From: Artemisia argyi
Lineage: Eukaryota > Streptophyta > Magnoliopsida > Asterales > Asteraceae
Length of the DNA: 64,000 nucleotides
Direction of reading: 5' to 3'
Assembly (NCBI GenBank): GCA_030686995.1
Contig: CM060692.1
Span: 128,107,796-128,171,795, forward strand
Under the pieces are notes generated by a model that was not told the DNA's origin, searched no databases, and saw only the letters and a program-made list of their open reading frames with translations. Every line of letters begins with the position of its first letter. The first letter of the stretch is position 1. The translations under genes were made by a program, and so were the position numbers. This document shows, piece by piece, positions 44,998 through 56,364 of this stretch.

Positions 44998-45034
44998 ACT
45001 TGCAAAGTACCCGCGCGATGCAGCGGCAGGTACC
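44998..45034 (+). repeat. GC-rich edge motif, copy 2
   Basis: CTTGCAAAGTACCCGCGCGA followed by TGCAGCGGCAGGTACCC, the partner of 43523-43563, on the other side of the 599-bp duplication. GTACC...GGTAC can pair as a hairpin. Confidence 0.5.
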
Positions 45035-47080
45035 CTATATTTAAAATTTTAGCGAGAAATGTATTTTAGCTATATACATTTTGTGGCAATAACTTTACAA
45101 ATAGCGAGATTTTTAAGTAAAAAACAAACTATTTCATACAAAAATAGATGAGTGTGCATGTGATACTGTAAAAATATAAAAATAGTGCGCGGTAATATTG
45201 TGAATATACGAGGTCTAAATTGTTGAGAGTGAAAAACTATATATTTAATCATCAGCCAACTACGACGGAACCCTTTTTTTCTCACCTACAACAGCAAATT
45301 GTATACAAAGTCACGTGTGCAAATAAAACTCTCATTCATTGCCAATTCTTCTCATCTATTGTTCGTCTCCCTCTACTATCATCGATCTACCATCACAAAC
45401 AAGTAAACGATCAACAAACCCATATTTTATGAGCCTAATAAATAATTTGTGATCCAAACTCGATTCAGCCCAAAAATATTAGTCTTTGATGATCGAAGTC
45501 GAGTAATGAACTACACCACGCAAATTCTTTTATTCCATGTTGTTTGCATTTAGTCACCAACATTAATGTTAAGTTTGATGAGATCGATACAGAAATAAAT
45601 TAAAATGTAAAGTGTTATTAATCAAAATATCACTATATGTTTTTTTTTTTAAGAAAAGCATAATACTACCATTGCAACATGAAAATTTTATAATAATTTT
45701 CATCTATTTGCATAATCAAATTCAATACAAATGTACATAAATACAAACTCTAGAGAATAACATACTCTATACATTCATTCCTATTATTGCAAAATATTCG
45801 TTCTCTTTTTAATTTAAAATGTTATTGAAAACTATAATTACATAGCCCATCTAGTCCAGCCCAATCAAGCTTAAAAAATACCGAACATCATATCCAGTAA
45901 TACTCATTTGCCCCCATTCTTTCTCTTTGAAAAATGCAGCCAACAAAATTTCACAATCAATATACCAAAAATTATTTCATCTTCTTTTCATTTGCACGAA
46001 TCACAAAATACATCCTCCCTTGTTGTGCTTCTTCTAATTGTCCCAATACCGTCCCTTAATTAACCTATGATTTCGTTTGCGCCTCAATAGAATCAAGATA
46101 GCATTTATATGTCTTCAAGATCCTTTGGAGGGTCTCGGGTAGGTATCATCGAGTTACGTTTTTTAGTTTGTGTGTTTTTGAACGAACCAAAAAAAGAAAG
46201 TAACAAATTTGTTATTTTTCTTATCTTGATGTTTAGGATATATAATGAAGATATGCTTCAAAAATGGATCGATGATGATGTTTTATTTCGTGTTTTGACT
46301 ATTAGGTCTCATAATATTTTATGACACATGAAAAAAAAAAAAAAAAAAAAAAAAAAAACTGAGATCGTTTGATTGTTATTTTATGTTCGAGTTTTGTGGT
46401 TGATGGGTTCCTGATTTAGATATGGATTTTTTATTGATATGGGTTGATTTAAGGACATTTGTTCTTGTTATTTCTTTAAAAAGTTTGGTATGGGAGAGTT
46501 GTACATTGTGCTTAACTACTTGTAATTTTGGTGCAAGGGGTGTTTTTAATGCTATTAATGTAGAATTGATGAATTTTTGTCTGAATTTGAGTTCTTGCTA
46601 TTTTTTATTGTACACTATGCTTAAATTGTTGTAAGTCTGAAAATTTTGTGCATTAAAGTGTTGTTCACCATGCATAAAGTGTTATAAGTTTGAAACTTTT
46701 TGAAGAGAGAGTCCTTTGTCTATTATATGTAGTATAGATATATGTACTTAAGAACTCAATGACCATTACTATAGACTTGTATAGTTACAAATTTGCATTT
46801 ATGTTTTTTTAACTTAAGTTTAATGTTCAAATTAATGTGTTCAGTTACAAATAATTGATAGTTAATGAATTGTTATTACTTGTATTAAATTAAATATTAA
46901 AAAACATAAAAATAATAGCAAGTGTGTAATCTTAAACATTTTAAGACTTTTAAAAAATAAAAAACTTAAATGCCTTATAAATAGTAGAAATGATCTACCA
47001 CATTTAATTTAGACATTTTCAAAAAAACTAACATTGATACGAGTTGTTACATTTACTAATAATATAAAAGAAAAAACACT
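45035..47080. other. Noncoding stretch with possible gene scrap at 46109
   Basis: No complete gene. Around 46109 an ATG opens MSSRSFGGSR and runs at once into GGTAGGTATC, which would make a splice donor, so a captured first exon is possible; nothing continues it. A run of 28 A lies at 46331-46358. Confidence 0.4.
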
Positions 47081-47084
47081 TTTA

Positions 47085-47760
47085 GTGACAAAACAGATTT
47101 GTCACTAGCAGTATAAAAAATATCACTATATCTGTTAGTGACCAAAAGTAGAGTCGTCACTATAGCTCCGTCACTAGTTTGTGACTAAATTTGAATTCGG
47201 CACATAGCAGGGGCGGAGCCAGGATTTTTAGTTAAGGGGGCCGACCGTGCTTAAGGCTAGTCATAGTGATGGATATTGTTTCAGAATTTAATCTATAGTG
47301 TTGTTTTTTATTGTTTAAGTTATTCATTATTGAATTTTGTAGGTATGCCTATAAAATAAGTATGGCTGAATGTAAAAAACTAGTAGAAAAATGGCTCGTA
47401 GTCTAACTAAATAATGAATGAAGTGGGTTGATTAGGGGTGGCTCAGCACCTACTATTCACCCTACTAGCTCCGCCCCTGGCACATAGTGACCAAAAATGT
47501 AGTCACCTATGTGCTATAGTCTATTTTGATTTTTAATGATGAGATAGCGGTCACTAATAGTTCGAAAATATCCTCAATGGTCTAAGTATAAGCATCTTTA
47601 TGAGCATTAGTGACGAATATTTGGTCACTATTTTCTGCACTTAAAGACCAGAATGAAAGTCACAAAATACTACCTGTCAGTGACGAAAATGTCATCACAA
47701 TTTAAGAGACATGTCAACTACATCAAGCTCTTTTCACTATATTCATTTTCTGTATTGACT
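47085..47760. mobile_element. CACTA-like subterminal repeat region hosting an hAT MITE
   Basis: Many copies of TTAGTGAC, AGTGACGAA and GTCACTA in both orientations, spaced by 20-50 bases, the style of CACTA subterminal regions or of related MITEs. The ends were not delimited: the right part may have been cut by the copia insertion at 47763, since a few further bases of the same sort appear after 50946. Confidence 0.5.
47208..47479. mobile_element. hAT-type MITE with exact 8-bp duplication
   Basis: 272 bp from CAGGGGCGGAGCCAGGATT to AGCTCCGCCCCTG, flanked by GCACATAG on both sides (47200-47207, 47480-47487). The 16-bp GC-rich inverted ends and the 8-bp duplication are those of plant hAT elements. 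Noncoding. Confidence 0.93.
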
Positions 47761-47762
47761 AA

Positions 47763-48191
47763 TGTTAGATATTAGGAGCAAACTTAATCACTTTAGGGAC
47801 TTAAGTGTACATTGTAATTTAGATTAGGATTAGACAAAAACTAGCAAGTGTTTAGCTTGCCTTGCAAGGCAAGGATACATGAGGAGGTCGGCTAGGATCT
47901 TAGGGAGTTCCTAACCGACTCTTACATGGTTTCCTACCCCTCATCTCTATAAATAGAGGTGAGGGGGGGCTGCTAGTATTCTCATTCTTCTTGACTCGAA
48001 TGTAAGCTTTATTGGTTAATAAAAGGGTGTTCGAGGTACATCGTGTGTGCATATATTCTGGTTACTATCTTTGTAGTTTCTTGTTCTTCTTATTCGATCA
48101 CAAGGTTTCGGTGTTGCAACTGTCGACTGTCCTCAAGGTTCTAGCTTCCGCGTTTCGATCTTCGGGTTTGTTGTCGAGGTATTTTCCAACA
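47763..48191 (+). mobile_element. 5' LTR of the pol-less copia element
   Basis: 429 bp from TGTTAGATATTAGG to TTTTCCAACA, with TATA box TATAAATAG at 47948-47956 and a likely AATAAA polyadenylation signal (TTAATAAAAGG, about 48018). Confidence 0.95.
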
Positions 48192-48193
48192 AG

Positions 48194-48207
48194 TGGTATC
48201 AAGAGCC
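48194..48207 (+). promoter_or_regulatory. Primer binding site (initiator-Met tRNA)
   Basis: TGGTATCAAGAGCC two bases after the LTR; the standard plant copia site is TGGTATCAGAGCC, so there is one extra A. Confidence 0.9.
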
Positions 48208-48757
48208 GCGGTTATTGTGGTCGAAATTCGAGTGTTAGATCGAGGTGGCGAGTTGGTATTAAGGTTCGAGCAAAGAAAAAAAAATTGGGCTTCAAATTGT
48301 TTTTTCGAGAAGTAGCAATCGAGAGTAAAAAAAAAAGAAAAAGGTACGTGGTGGGGTTTCCTTATCTTTGATTTATCTACCACGTGAAAAAAAGTCTACA
48401 AAGGTTGACATATTGGTTTTGTATTAAATCTAACGTGGTTAATACAAAGGGTTTCAAGTTTTAATTTAAAATTCGACATCTGGTTATCGTATTTTTGGTT
48501 TTAAAATTCGATAAAATTTGAAGGTTCTTGTTGCGGGTTTTTCTTGTGGTTCAAGTTTTGATCGTGGTTAGCTTGGGTTTCAAGTTTACGATCAGGTTCG
48601 CTTGTTCGAAATCGAGGGTTTAGGGTTATTCTAATTAATTCGATTTGCAAGAAGGGTTTATAGCAACATGGGAGAATATTGCACACGGCTTGTGAGGCTT
48701 GTCGGTAAAGTTGGTTAAGAAACAACTTGACAAGGTTTTTAGCAAGGTATAAGAAGA
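48208..48757 (+). other. Leader of the pol-less copia element
   Basis: Noncoding 550-base leader between primer site and gag; a packaging signal would be expected here but cannot be recognised from sequence alone. Confidence 0.6.
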
Positions 48758-50482
48758 ATGGCTAGTTCTATAACTAGGTTTGACATCGAAAAATTCGATG
48801 GGAAGAATTACTTCGGCTTATGGCAAATAAAGATGCGTGCTTTAATGGTACAGCTCGGATGTGATGCTGCATTAGAGACATTACCCGCGGACATGGAAGC
48901 AGGTGAAAAGGCTGCTTTGATGAAGAAGGCATACAGTACATTGATTCTATGCTTGGGAGACCGGGTTTTACGGGAAGTTACCAAGGAAACATCTGCTGCA
49001 GGAATATGGGCGAAGTTAACTAGTCTGTATATGACTAAGTCATTAGCAAACAGACTGTATCTGAAGAAGAAGCTGTACACGTTCTATATGAGTCCAGGTA
49101 CGAAACTGGGTGATCATATAGATGAGTTTAATAAGTTGTTACTTGATTTGGCGAATATTGATATCGAGATTGAGGATGAAGATCAGGCACTTATGTTACT
49201 TACATCGTTGCCATCGTCTTATGAAAACTTTGTGGAGACATTGTTGTACGGGAGGGAATCCTTGACAATGGAGGATGTTCTGGCAACTCTGAATTCAAGA
49301 GAGTTGAAGAAAAGAACTGAAGGCACAAAGGAAGAAACTGGCGATGGGTTATACGTAAGGGGAGGGTCAGATCATTCAAGGAAAGCTCATTCTGGTGGAA
49401 GTTCGCGGTTCAAGTCAATGGGTGGAACTGGTAAACTCAAGTGCTTCATATGTCATTCAGAGGATCATCTGAAAAGAGACTGTCCAAAGAAGAAGTCAAG
49501 TGGGTTCGTCAAGAAGGGTAAGCATGATCAGGATTCCAATTCTTCTAATGACGACGGTAACGCCTACTTTGGAGAAGCCTTGGTGGTAGTCGGGAATGAT
49601 GAGATGACTGAACTGGTAATGGATTCAGGTGGGTCTTATCATATGACACCTAGGAAGGATTTCTTGTATGACTTCAAGGATCTTGATGGTGGTTCGGTTC
49701 AGTTAGGTGATAACAGGACATGCACTATCAGAGGGACAGGAAAAGTGAAGATACAGTTGCATGATGGTTCAAGCTTTATACTGGAAGATGTCAGGTATGT
49801 TCCAGGGTTAAGAAAAAGCTTGATTTCATTGGGTACTCTTGAAAAAGAGGGTTATACTGTGAAGATGCAGATGGGTAGAGTCAAGGTGATCAAAGGTTGT
49901 CGGGTTATGATGACTGGGATCATGAAAGAGAACTATGTGTATACTCTTGAAGCAAAAGTGACGACTTTTGGTGTTCAAAAGCATGGAGGTTCAAAACAAG
50001 TTGGATTTAAGCAACTTGGTCATAAACAAGTTGGGTTCAAACAACTTGGTAATAAACAAGTTGGGTTCAAACAACTTGGTTTTGGTATTAAAACAGAAGT
50101 CCATGGAGTACAGGTTGATGAACGTGTTTGGTTTGAGGTGGAACTGCAGGGAGCTCAGGAAAATCGTGAAGCTGAGGTTGTTCAGGATAGTAACGATGAT
50201 GCTGCAGTGGCTCAAAGAAAGTTGGAGGACAAGCAACTTGAAGAAAAGACAAACACGGGCTGCTTGGTAAAGGAGCAGGAAAAGATACACCTTGGTATAA
50301 AGGTGGGGGCGGACATTACGGTAACCGGAGTACCTGGTCAAGAGGGTGCAGAGGGTAATGTTGCTGAAAAGAAGAAAGTGAAGGAGTCTATGGAAGCTAA
50401 TATTGGAAAATTACTAAAGTACAATGCCTGGTCGACAAGGTGGTCCCCGGTCCGAGGTTCCAGCATGAGGAAAAGGTGTTGA
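48758..50482 (+). CDS. Intact copia gag-protease protein with a repeat tail
   Basis: 574 residues from MASSITRFDIEKFDG. Residues 5-190 are the copia Gag core (NYFGLWQIKMRALM; later DEFNKLLLDLANIDIEIED). A zinc knuckle C-x2-C-x4-H-x4-C lies at 229-242 for RNA binding. The retropepsin active site VMDSGGSYHM has Asp 289-Ser-Gly, and the protease domain runs to about 395 (VRYVPGLRKSLISLG, ENYVYTLEA). Where integrase should begin the protein switches to three 10-residue repeats of KQVGFKQLGx (413-442), then an acidic/Lys-rich tail. Full-length relatives continue to integrase and RT, so the pol part was deleted and a repeat tail substituted without breaking the frame. It probably yields Gag particles that package this RNA, with RT from a helper element. 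Confidence 0.93.
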   Translation: MASSITRFDIEKFDGKNYFGLWQIKMRALMVQLGCDAALETLPADMEAGEKAALMKKAYSTLILCLGDRVLREVTKETSAAGIWAKLTSLYMTKSLANRLYLKKKLYTFYMSPGTKLGDHIDEFNKLLLDLANIDIEIEDEDQALMLLTSLPSSYENFVETLLYGRESLTMEDVLATLNSRELKKRTEGTKEETGDGLYVRGGSDHSRKAHSGGSSRFKSMGGTGKLKCFICHSEDHLKRDCPKKKSSGFVKKGKHDQDSNSSNDDGNAYFGEALVVVGNDEMTELVMDSGGSYHMTPRKDFLYDFKDLDGGSVQLGDNRTCTIRGTGKVKIQLHDGSSFILEDVRYVPGLRKSLISLGTLEKEGYTVKMQMGRVKVIKGCRVMMTGIMKENYVYTLEAKVTTFGVQKHGGSKQVGFKQLGHKQVGFKQLGNKQVGFKQLGFGIKTEVHGVQVDERVWFEVELQGAQENREAEVVQDSNDDAAVAQRKLEDKQLEEKTNTGCLVKEQEKIHLGIKVGADITVTGVPGQEGAEGNVAEKKKVKESMEANIGKLLKYNAWSTRWSPVRGSSMRKRC

Positions 50483-50521
50483 GTATCGGTTATGTTTAAG
50501 TGTTACTCCTAAGGTGGAAAT

Positions 50522-50941
50522 TGTTAGATATTAGGAGCAAACTTAATCACTTTAGGGACTTAAGTGTACATTGTAATTTAGATTAGGATTAGACAAAAAC
50601 TAGCAAGTGTTTAGCTTGCCTTGCAAGGCAAGGATACATGAGGAGGTCGGCTAGGATCTTAGGGAGTTCCTAACCGACTCTTACATGGTTTCCTACCCCC
50701 TCATCTCTATAAATAGAGGTGAGGGGGGGGGGGGGGCTGCTAGTATTCTCATTCTTCTTGACTCGAATGTAAGCTTTATTGGTTAATAAAGGGGTGTTCG
50801 AGGTACATCGTGTGTGCATATATTCTGGTTAATATCTTTGTAGTTTCTTGTTCTTCTTATTCGATCACAAGGTTTTGGTGTTGCAACTGTCGACTGTCCG
50901 CGTTTCGATCTTCGGGTTTGTTGTCGAGGTATTTTCCAACA
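50522..50941 (+). mobile_element. 3' LTR of the pol-less copia element
   Basis: 420 bp copy of 47763-48191. Its G run is longer (about 15 versus 7), and 17 bases present in the 5' LTR near 48138 are absent, with TCC on both sides of the lost segment, as in microhomology deletion. Confidence 0.95.
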
Positions 50942-50946
50942 ACTAA

Positions 50947-51641
50947 TATCCTTTCACCCAAACTCACCAATGAAAATCAAACTCTCTTGAACATAACATG
51001 CAATAATGGATCCAAACTAATTTTAAACACAATCATTATAGACTTATAGTACAAACAATTGAATCCTCTTGACTCTTCCATATTTCAAATACAATGAAAA
51101 ACGAGAATATTGAAAGCATAAAACCAAGATTTCAATCTCAATTTGACATCGTCTGTAGGTTTTCAAGCACACAATCTATCTACCGTCCTCGGATATGAGT
51201 TTCTCTTAGTCGTCGATGAAGCAGTCATCTCTTTCGGTCATATTCGTCTCTGAGAAAAAGAAAACACTTAAAACCACTTAGAACCTACACCAACAATCAG
51301 AAAACTCAAAATTGAGACTACGCTACAATGACAGAAGTAATACTGCACATTGGAGACTACTTTAAAAAAAAAAAAAAAAATTAAGTTTGAAAACAATGTA
51401 TTGCATTCATACTCATGTTGGTCATATTCCTTTTCAGATCATATCTTTCAGGGGTAAACCTTCTTGTTGAATAAATTGAGACTACGCTACATGATATTAG
51501 TTAATAAGGCCTGATTTGTCGGCCGAGTTAGCCCATCTAAAATTAGGGCATCGCTTTGTTTTTTTGTTTATTTATATGTTTTGTACAAACTCTCTTATTA
51601 TCAAGTTATATACAAATATCGTTTCTTTTTGGTTTCTACCT
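50947..51641. other. Noncoding stretch, end of copia C 5' LTR
   Basis: No gene. The sequence before 51642 is presumably the right end of an LTR because an initiator-Met-like primer site (AGAATCAGAGCC, 51643-51654) follows it; the left LTR edge was not found. Confidence 0.4.
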
Positions 51642-54620
51642 AGAATCAGAGCCTTTGGTTTTGATTATGGATCAAACTTGATTGTATAACTTTGATTTGG
51701 TACATGATTGTTGAATTTAAACATATGACGGAGTAGTGAGCAAAAGTAAAGGGTTGATATATATGGGATCGAAGTGAATATAAATATTATATTGTGTCTT
51801 TGAGGCCAGATATAACATGGATCATCACGGTATGAATTTTATTGTAATTATTTGGTTAGCTTTATTTTGTTCGTTGCCCATTGAAACTTGTTATTCAATT
51901 ATTAAGGTATGAAGTTATTACTTGATTTAAGTTTGCTTTGGTATTTGATTATTGGTTCTGGACCTTGTTCGTATTTGTCATAAAGGAACTGTTTGGGTTT
52001 ATTTATTCATGAGTTCGAATTTATTTGGTTCACTTGCATATTGGTCGGCTTCTTAATTTATTGATTCGGTTTCTTGCATCAATTTGGCTTTGGGTTTGTT
52101 ACATTTATTAGTTATCATGACGACGTGTAAGAATGATTTACAGTTGGATCCAATATTGTTTGAGCAGTTTTAAAGGTTTGTAGACATGTATGGGCAGTTT
52201 CAGATATTTTTAGATATGGTAGAGCAGTTAAAGAATTTTTTAGCCTTTGAGCCTCATGCTATGTCAACCTCGAATAATAAGAGTTTCGAATCAATCTCTA
52301 AATGAATATTAGAGTCGGCGACACTCATCACATGTCTTATCTTTTGTCACAATTCATTTCGTTGAAATTTTATTCTTCGAAATCAATTGTGGCCGCTAAT
52401 GATGATTCTATGCCATTAACGGGTATTGGTTCAGTTGACGCACATTCTGTTGCTTTATCTGATGTTTACTATATACCGAGCTTTACTATGAATCGTGCTT
52501 CTGTCAGTAAAATTTGTGAATCTGGATGTGATGTCAGATTTTCCGTTTCTGATTGTTCTATATATGACCGGAAAACACAGAAGGTAGTTGGGACAGGTCA
52601 CAGGCAAGGGGATCTTTATGTTTTGGATCACTTTAGAGACACTCATGATATTGCATCATCTAGTGTGGATTTTTCTTCTTTTTGGTTGAACTGTTCTTTT
52701 TCTGTATTTTGTTTATGGAATTCTCATTTGGGTCATGTCTATGGTTCTCGTTTTTGATTTTTAGCATCTACAGGAGCATTGGGAAAGACAGACACTCATG
52801 ATATTTATGATTGTAGTAGTTGTAAACTTGACAAGTTCTCAGCATTACCGTTTAGTTATAATGTTTCCTCTTCTAATGCTCCACTAGATTTAGTGCGTTC
52901 TGATGTATGGGGACCTTCTCCTGTATCCACAAAACAGGGTTCCAGATATTATGTTTCATTTATCGTGCTATACTTAGATTTATCTGATGAAGCGTTGGTC
53001 TAATTTTCTTACAATTTTCAAAGAATTTAGAGCTCTTGTAAAAATCCAACATTCGACAGCCATAAAATGTTTCGCTATGATTTGGGGAGTGAATACACTT
53101 CTAATGATTTTGTTGGTTTACTTAGGTCGGATGGGACTATATATCAGACCTCTTGTATGGACACTCCTCAACAAAATGGTGTTGCTGAGAGAAAGCATCA
53201 TCATATTGTTGAAACAGCTAGATCTTTTTTGTTGTCCACTAATGTTCCTAGTGTATTTTTGGGAGAAGCAGTTCTTACAGCCATAAATGTGATTAATAGA
53301 ATCCCAACTGCACATAATTCTGGTTTATTTCCTATTGAGAAGTTATATGGAACTTTGCTAATTATTCCTCGCCGCGCGTATTCGGTTTTACTTGTTTTGT
53401 CCTAAAACTACATTTTGAGCGTACAAATTATCTTCGAAATCCACCTTATGTGTGTTTTCGGGTTATGGTGTTAGTCAAAAGGGATATCGTTGTTATGATC
53501 CAGTCGGTCAAAAATTGTATACATCTCGCCATATTGAGTTTTTAGAGCACATTCCGTGCTATTCTGTTTTTGCTAGTTCACATAATTTGACACAATCTGA
53601 ACTTGTAAAATTGACCCATTTGATGATGTCACTCAAGAATCTCTGGCTGTTTTGTCTCCCACAATACCTGTTGTTCACATTATCAGTCTAAACCTACTGA
53701 AAGGCACCTCAATGAGGCTAAAAGAATCCTTCGATATATAAAGGGAACCGTTAACTTGGGGATCTCGTATCCGAAGGATTCTGGTTTTGAACTAATGGCT
53801 TTTTCAGACGCTGACCATGCATGATGTTTAGACACACGCAAAAGTACATCAGGTGGATTACAGTTTCTCGGAGATAAGCTTGTATCTTGGCAATCGAAGA
53901 AGCAGGACTGCACATCATTGTCATCAACTGAATCGGAATACGTAGCTATGTCTGCTTGCTGTGCTCAAGTCATTTGGATGAGATCCCGATCTACTGTGAC
54001 TCCAAAAGTGCCATAACAATTTCCTGTAACACCGTTCATCACTCCAAGTCCAAGCACATTGATCTTCGATATCATTTCACAAAGGAGCATGTCGAAAATG
54101 GTACAGTTGAATTATACTTTGTGGGAACTGAATAACAACTGGCAGACTTGCTAACCAAAGCATTACCTCCAACAAGGATTGCTGATCTAGTCCACCAAAT
54201 TGTTATGCGATGTTTGATTCCAGAAGATCTGGAAAATTTTCTAAAATACAAGTGAATGTCAAACATCAAAATTATCTTTGTAAGTATGTTTTTCAAAAAC
54301 AAAATACAAAAATATAAAACCAATAAATACACAAAAAGATTTTTCAATTTTTTGCACCTTTAAAAAAATTGCAAGTACATACTTCTTTTCAACACTTTGT
54401 TTTAACAAAATTTCAACTTTATCCGAACAAGTGTTGAGGGGGAGTCATTGTATTTTAAATTTCAAAATTTTACATCGTACTTGCATTTTACCAAAAATAT
54501 TTTGTTTTTGATTTAAGTGTGTTGCTAAATGTGGTTATTCGAGAAATTCTCTCCTTGCCTTTTAAAACCAATTTCACACAGTAAAAATGTAATTTGTCTA
54601 AGGTCAAGGGGGAGTAATCT
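51642..54620 (+). pseudogene. Decayed Ty1/copia element C lacking reverse transcriptase
   Basis: In order, in broken frames: a short Gag-like start (MTTCKNDLQLDPILFEQF, 52118); protease region (THHMSYLLSQFISL, 52320), GAG-pre-integrase (WNSHLGHV, 52718); integrase (PLDLVRSDVWGPSPVSTKQGSRYYVSF, 52882; SEYTSNDFVGLLRSDGTIYQ and DTPQQNGVAERKHH, 53090-53200); then, after about 53690, RNase H text (RHLNEAKRILRYIKGTVNLG, DTRKSTSGGLQFLGDKLVSW, SSTESEYVAMSACCAQVIW, SKSKHIDLRYHFTKEHVENG). The reverse transcriptase between them is absent. Stops and shifts are frequent. Purine tracts TTGAGGGGGAG (54434) and CAAGGGGGAG (54605) lie at the 3' end. Confidence 0.9.
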
Positions 54621-55590
54621 TAAAATGATGTTCTTTTCATAACTTGTTACATTGACTAAAAGGTTTGATTGTGAGTTGTAATGGGGTTAAGTTGCAATTG
54701 TTTAAGTTAAGGGGCCAATTTTGTTAAGTTAGGAAAGTGAAAAAAATAAATAGTCTAATACCTAATTTGACCAATGCATTTACAGCTATTGCTTTTTCTG
54801 ATTTCACCATTACTACACCCACCTACACAATCCACGGCTCACATTCATTTGATTGATCCACTCACTTTTCTGTTAATCTGTAAGTCCTATTAGGATATTT
54901 GTGTAGCTACTTACAATGGTTTTGAATATCTTAATGAACCAATGGTTCAATTTGTCACAAATAATTATTTTCGATCTAGGGTTTATGCTAAATTGGGTTT
55001 GTGTGATTATGTTATGATATGATCTTTGTGAGTAGTGGGATATGATCCTTCTATGATCCTCAACAGGTTTCATACGTCTAATTGTACCCAGGAACACAAA
55101 TTGATTGATTTTGAAATTAGGGTTTATACGTACTAATTGGGTATTTTTGATATAATGTGTTTTGAGTCAATTGAATGCTTAGGATTGTGTTATTACGTGT
55201 TTAGGAACATGATTGAGTGAGTTAATTGTACCAAAAACATGATTTGATTGCAAATCGATTGATAAGGGTTCTTGTAACACTAGCAGTTACAATCTCAAGT
55301 TTCTGTGGTTCATTTGTGTTATAACTTGGCCAAAATGTTCTATTACATATTTACATGTTTGTAACACCTGCCTATCATCAAAATTACACTAGTTACAGTA
55401 AAATTGATTAATGTGATTCATGGTTCTTGTGGTTTAAGCATAAGTTGGGTTTATTGGATGTTGACGCATAAAATTGTGTAGAAATGTGAAAAAAAAATCA
55501 ATCATGGATTGTGTTTTGATCAGTGGTTTGTTGAAAACATTTTCAGGAACATAAATCGAAGATTTTGGAAGGTTAATAATCCATCAGTTC
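54621..55590. other. Noncoding stretch, probably LTR-derived
   Basis: Follows the second purine tract of copia C, so may include its 3' LTR. No coding sequence and no defined right edge; it merges into the TTACGCATAAG repeats at 55590. Confidence 0.35.
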
Positions 55591-55831
55591 AATCTTACGC
55601 ATAACTTACTCATCTTACGCGTAAGATGGAGTCTTACGTGTAAGGTTCGACACAGTGGAAAAACATATCTTGGATAAGATATTGTTTACGCAAAAGATCA
55701 CTTTACGCCTAAAACATGTTTATTACGCATAAGACATGTCATTACGCAAAAGTGTTTGCTTTACGCAAAAGATGTCTTTCTTTCTGCTTAAGCGTATCTT
55801 ACGCTAAAGTTTATCTTTATACATAAGATAT
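55590..55831. repeat. TTACGCATAAGA palindrome array (left part)
   Basis: About ten copies of CTTACGC(A/G)(T/A)AAG and half copies (TTTACGCAAAAG). The array is interrupted by the gypsy element at 55832 and continues at 63807-63945. Confidence 0.85.
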
Positions 55832-56350
55832 TGGTATGTGTTATTTTACACATACTTTTGACCTTAGTTTAGGGACCAAAATGACCAAAAACTAACGATA
55901 AATGCCAAAGATATTGTGTTTTTGTATTTGTGATCGTGCAGGAAAGGATATCTTATAAAAAGTAACAAAATCAACCAAAAAGCCTAAAACGAGCACGAGA
56001 TTTGGAAAAGTGTCAAAAAGCTGAAACCGATGAAGAAATTTATCCAAGAAAAGCCCAAAATGACAAAAGTAATCCTTAGAGATTCAGAGAATAACAAAAG
56101 AGACTCTTAGTTAATATGAAGACCTTTACAATAATGGCCCTCCAAGTTTTAGCAAGTTGTCAACTTTGGTCCTCTGAAGAACTTTGAAAGAAAAGTCAAC
56201 TCAATTCCTCCAAGTTACAAGATCGTTACGTGTAGTATTTAGTTGCATTTGTAGTATTTTAATATGTTTTAAGTAGTTTATCATGTTTTGTAAAAGTCTA
56301 GAGGCTAAATATGCAACAATGTCAAAGATTAGAGAAGCCCTAGCCCCTAG

Positions 56351-56364
56351 CCTATAAATACCCC
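56351..56364 (+). promoter_or_regulatory. LTR TATA box
   Basis: CCTATAAATACCCC, the core promoter of the gypsy LTR; the same box recurs in the 3' LTR near 62308. Confidence 0.8.

Larger units (their letters stand above)
47763..50941 (+). mobile_element. Young, complete, pol-less Ty1/copia element
   Basis: 3179 bp with 5' LTR 47763-48191, 3' LTR 50522-50941 and exact target duplication ACTAA (47758-47762, 50942-50946). The primer site TGGTATCAAGAGCC (48194-48207) fits initiator-Met tRNA and a purine tract (AAGGTGGAAA) precedes the 3' LTR. Between them is a single intact gag-protease ORF; integrase, reverse transcriptase and RNase H are missing. The two LTRs differ by only three substitutions I could see, one-base and G-run length changes and a 17-base deletion, so insertion is recent. 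Confidence 0.95.

Noticed and set aside
46109..46324. ORF starting MSSRSFGGSR, thought of as an SR splicing-factor first exon
   Set aside because: Only ten residues look protein-like before a possible splice donor, with no RNA-binding motif or continuing exon.
49991..50341. 116-codon antisense ORF
   Set aside because: Shadow of the intact gag-protease ORF, produced by its repeats.
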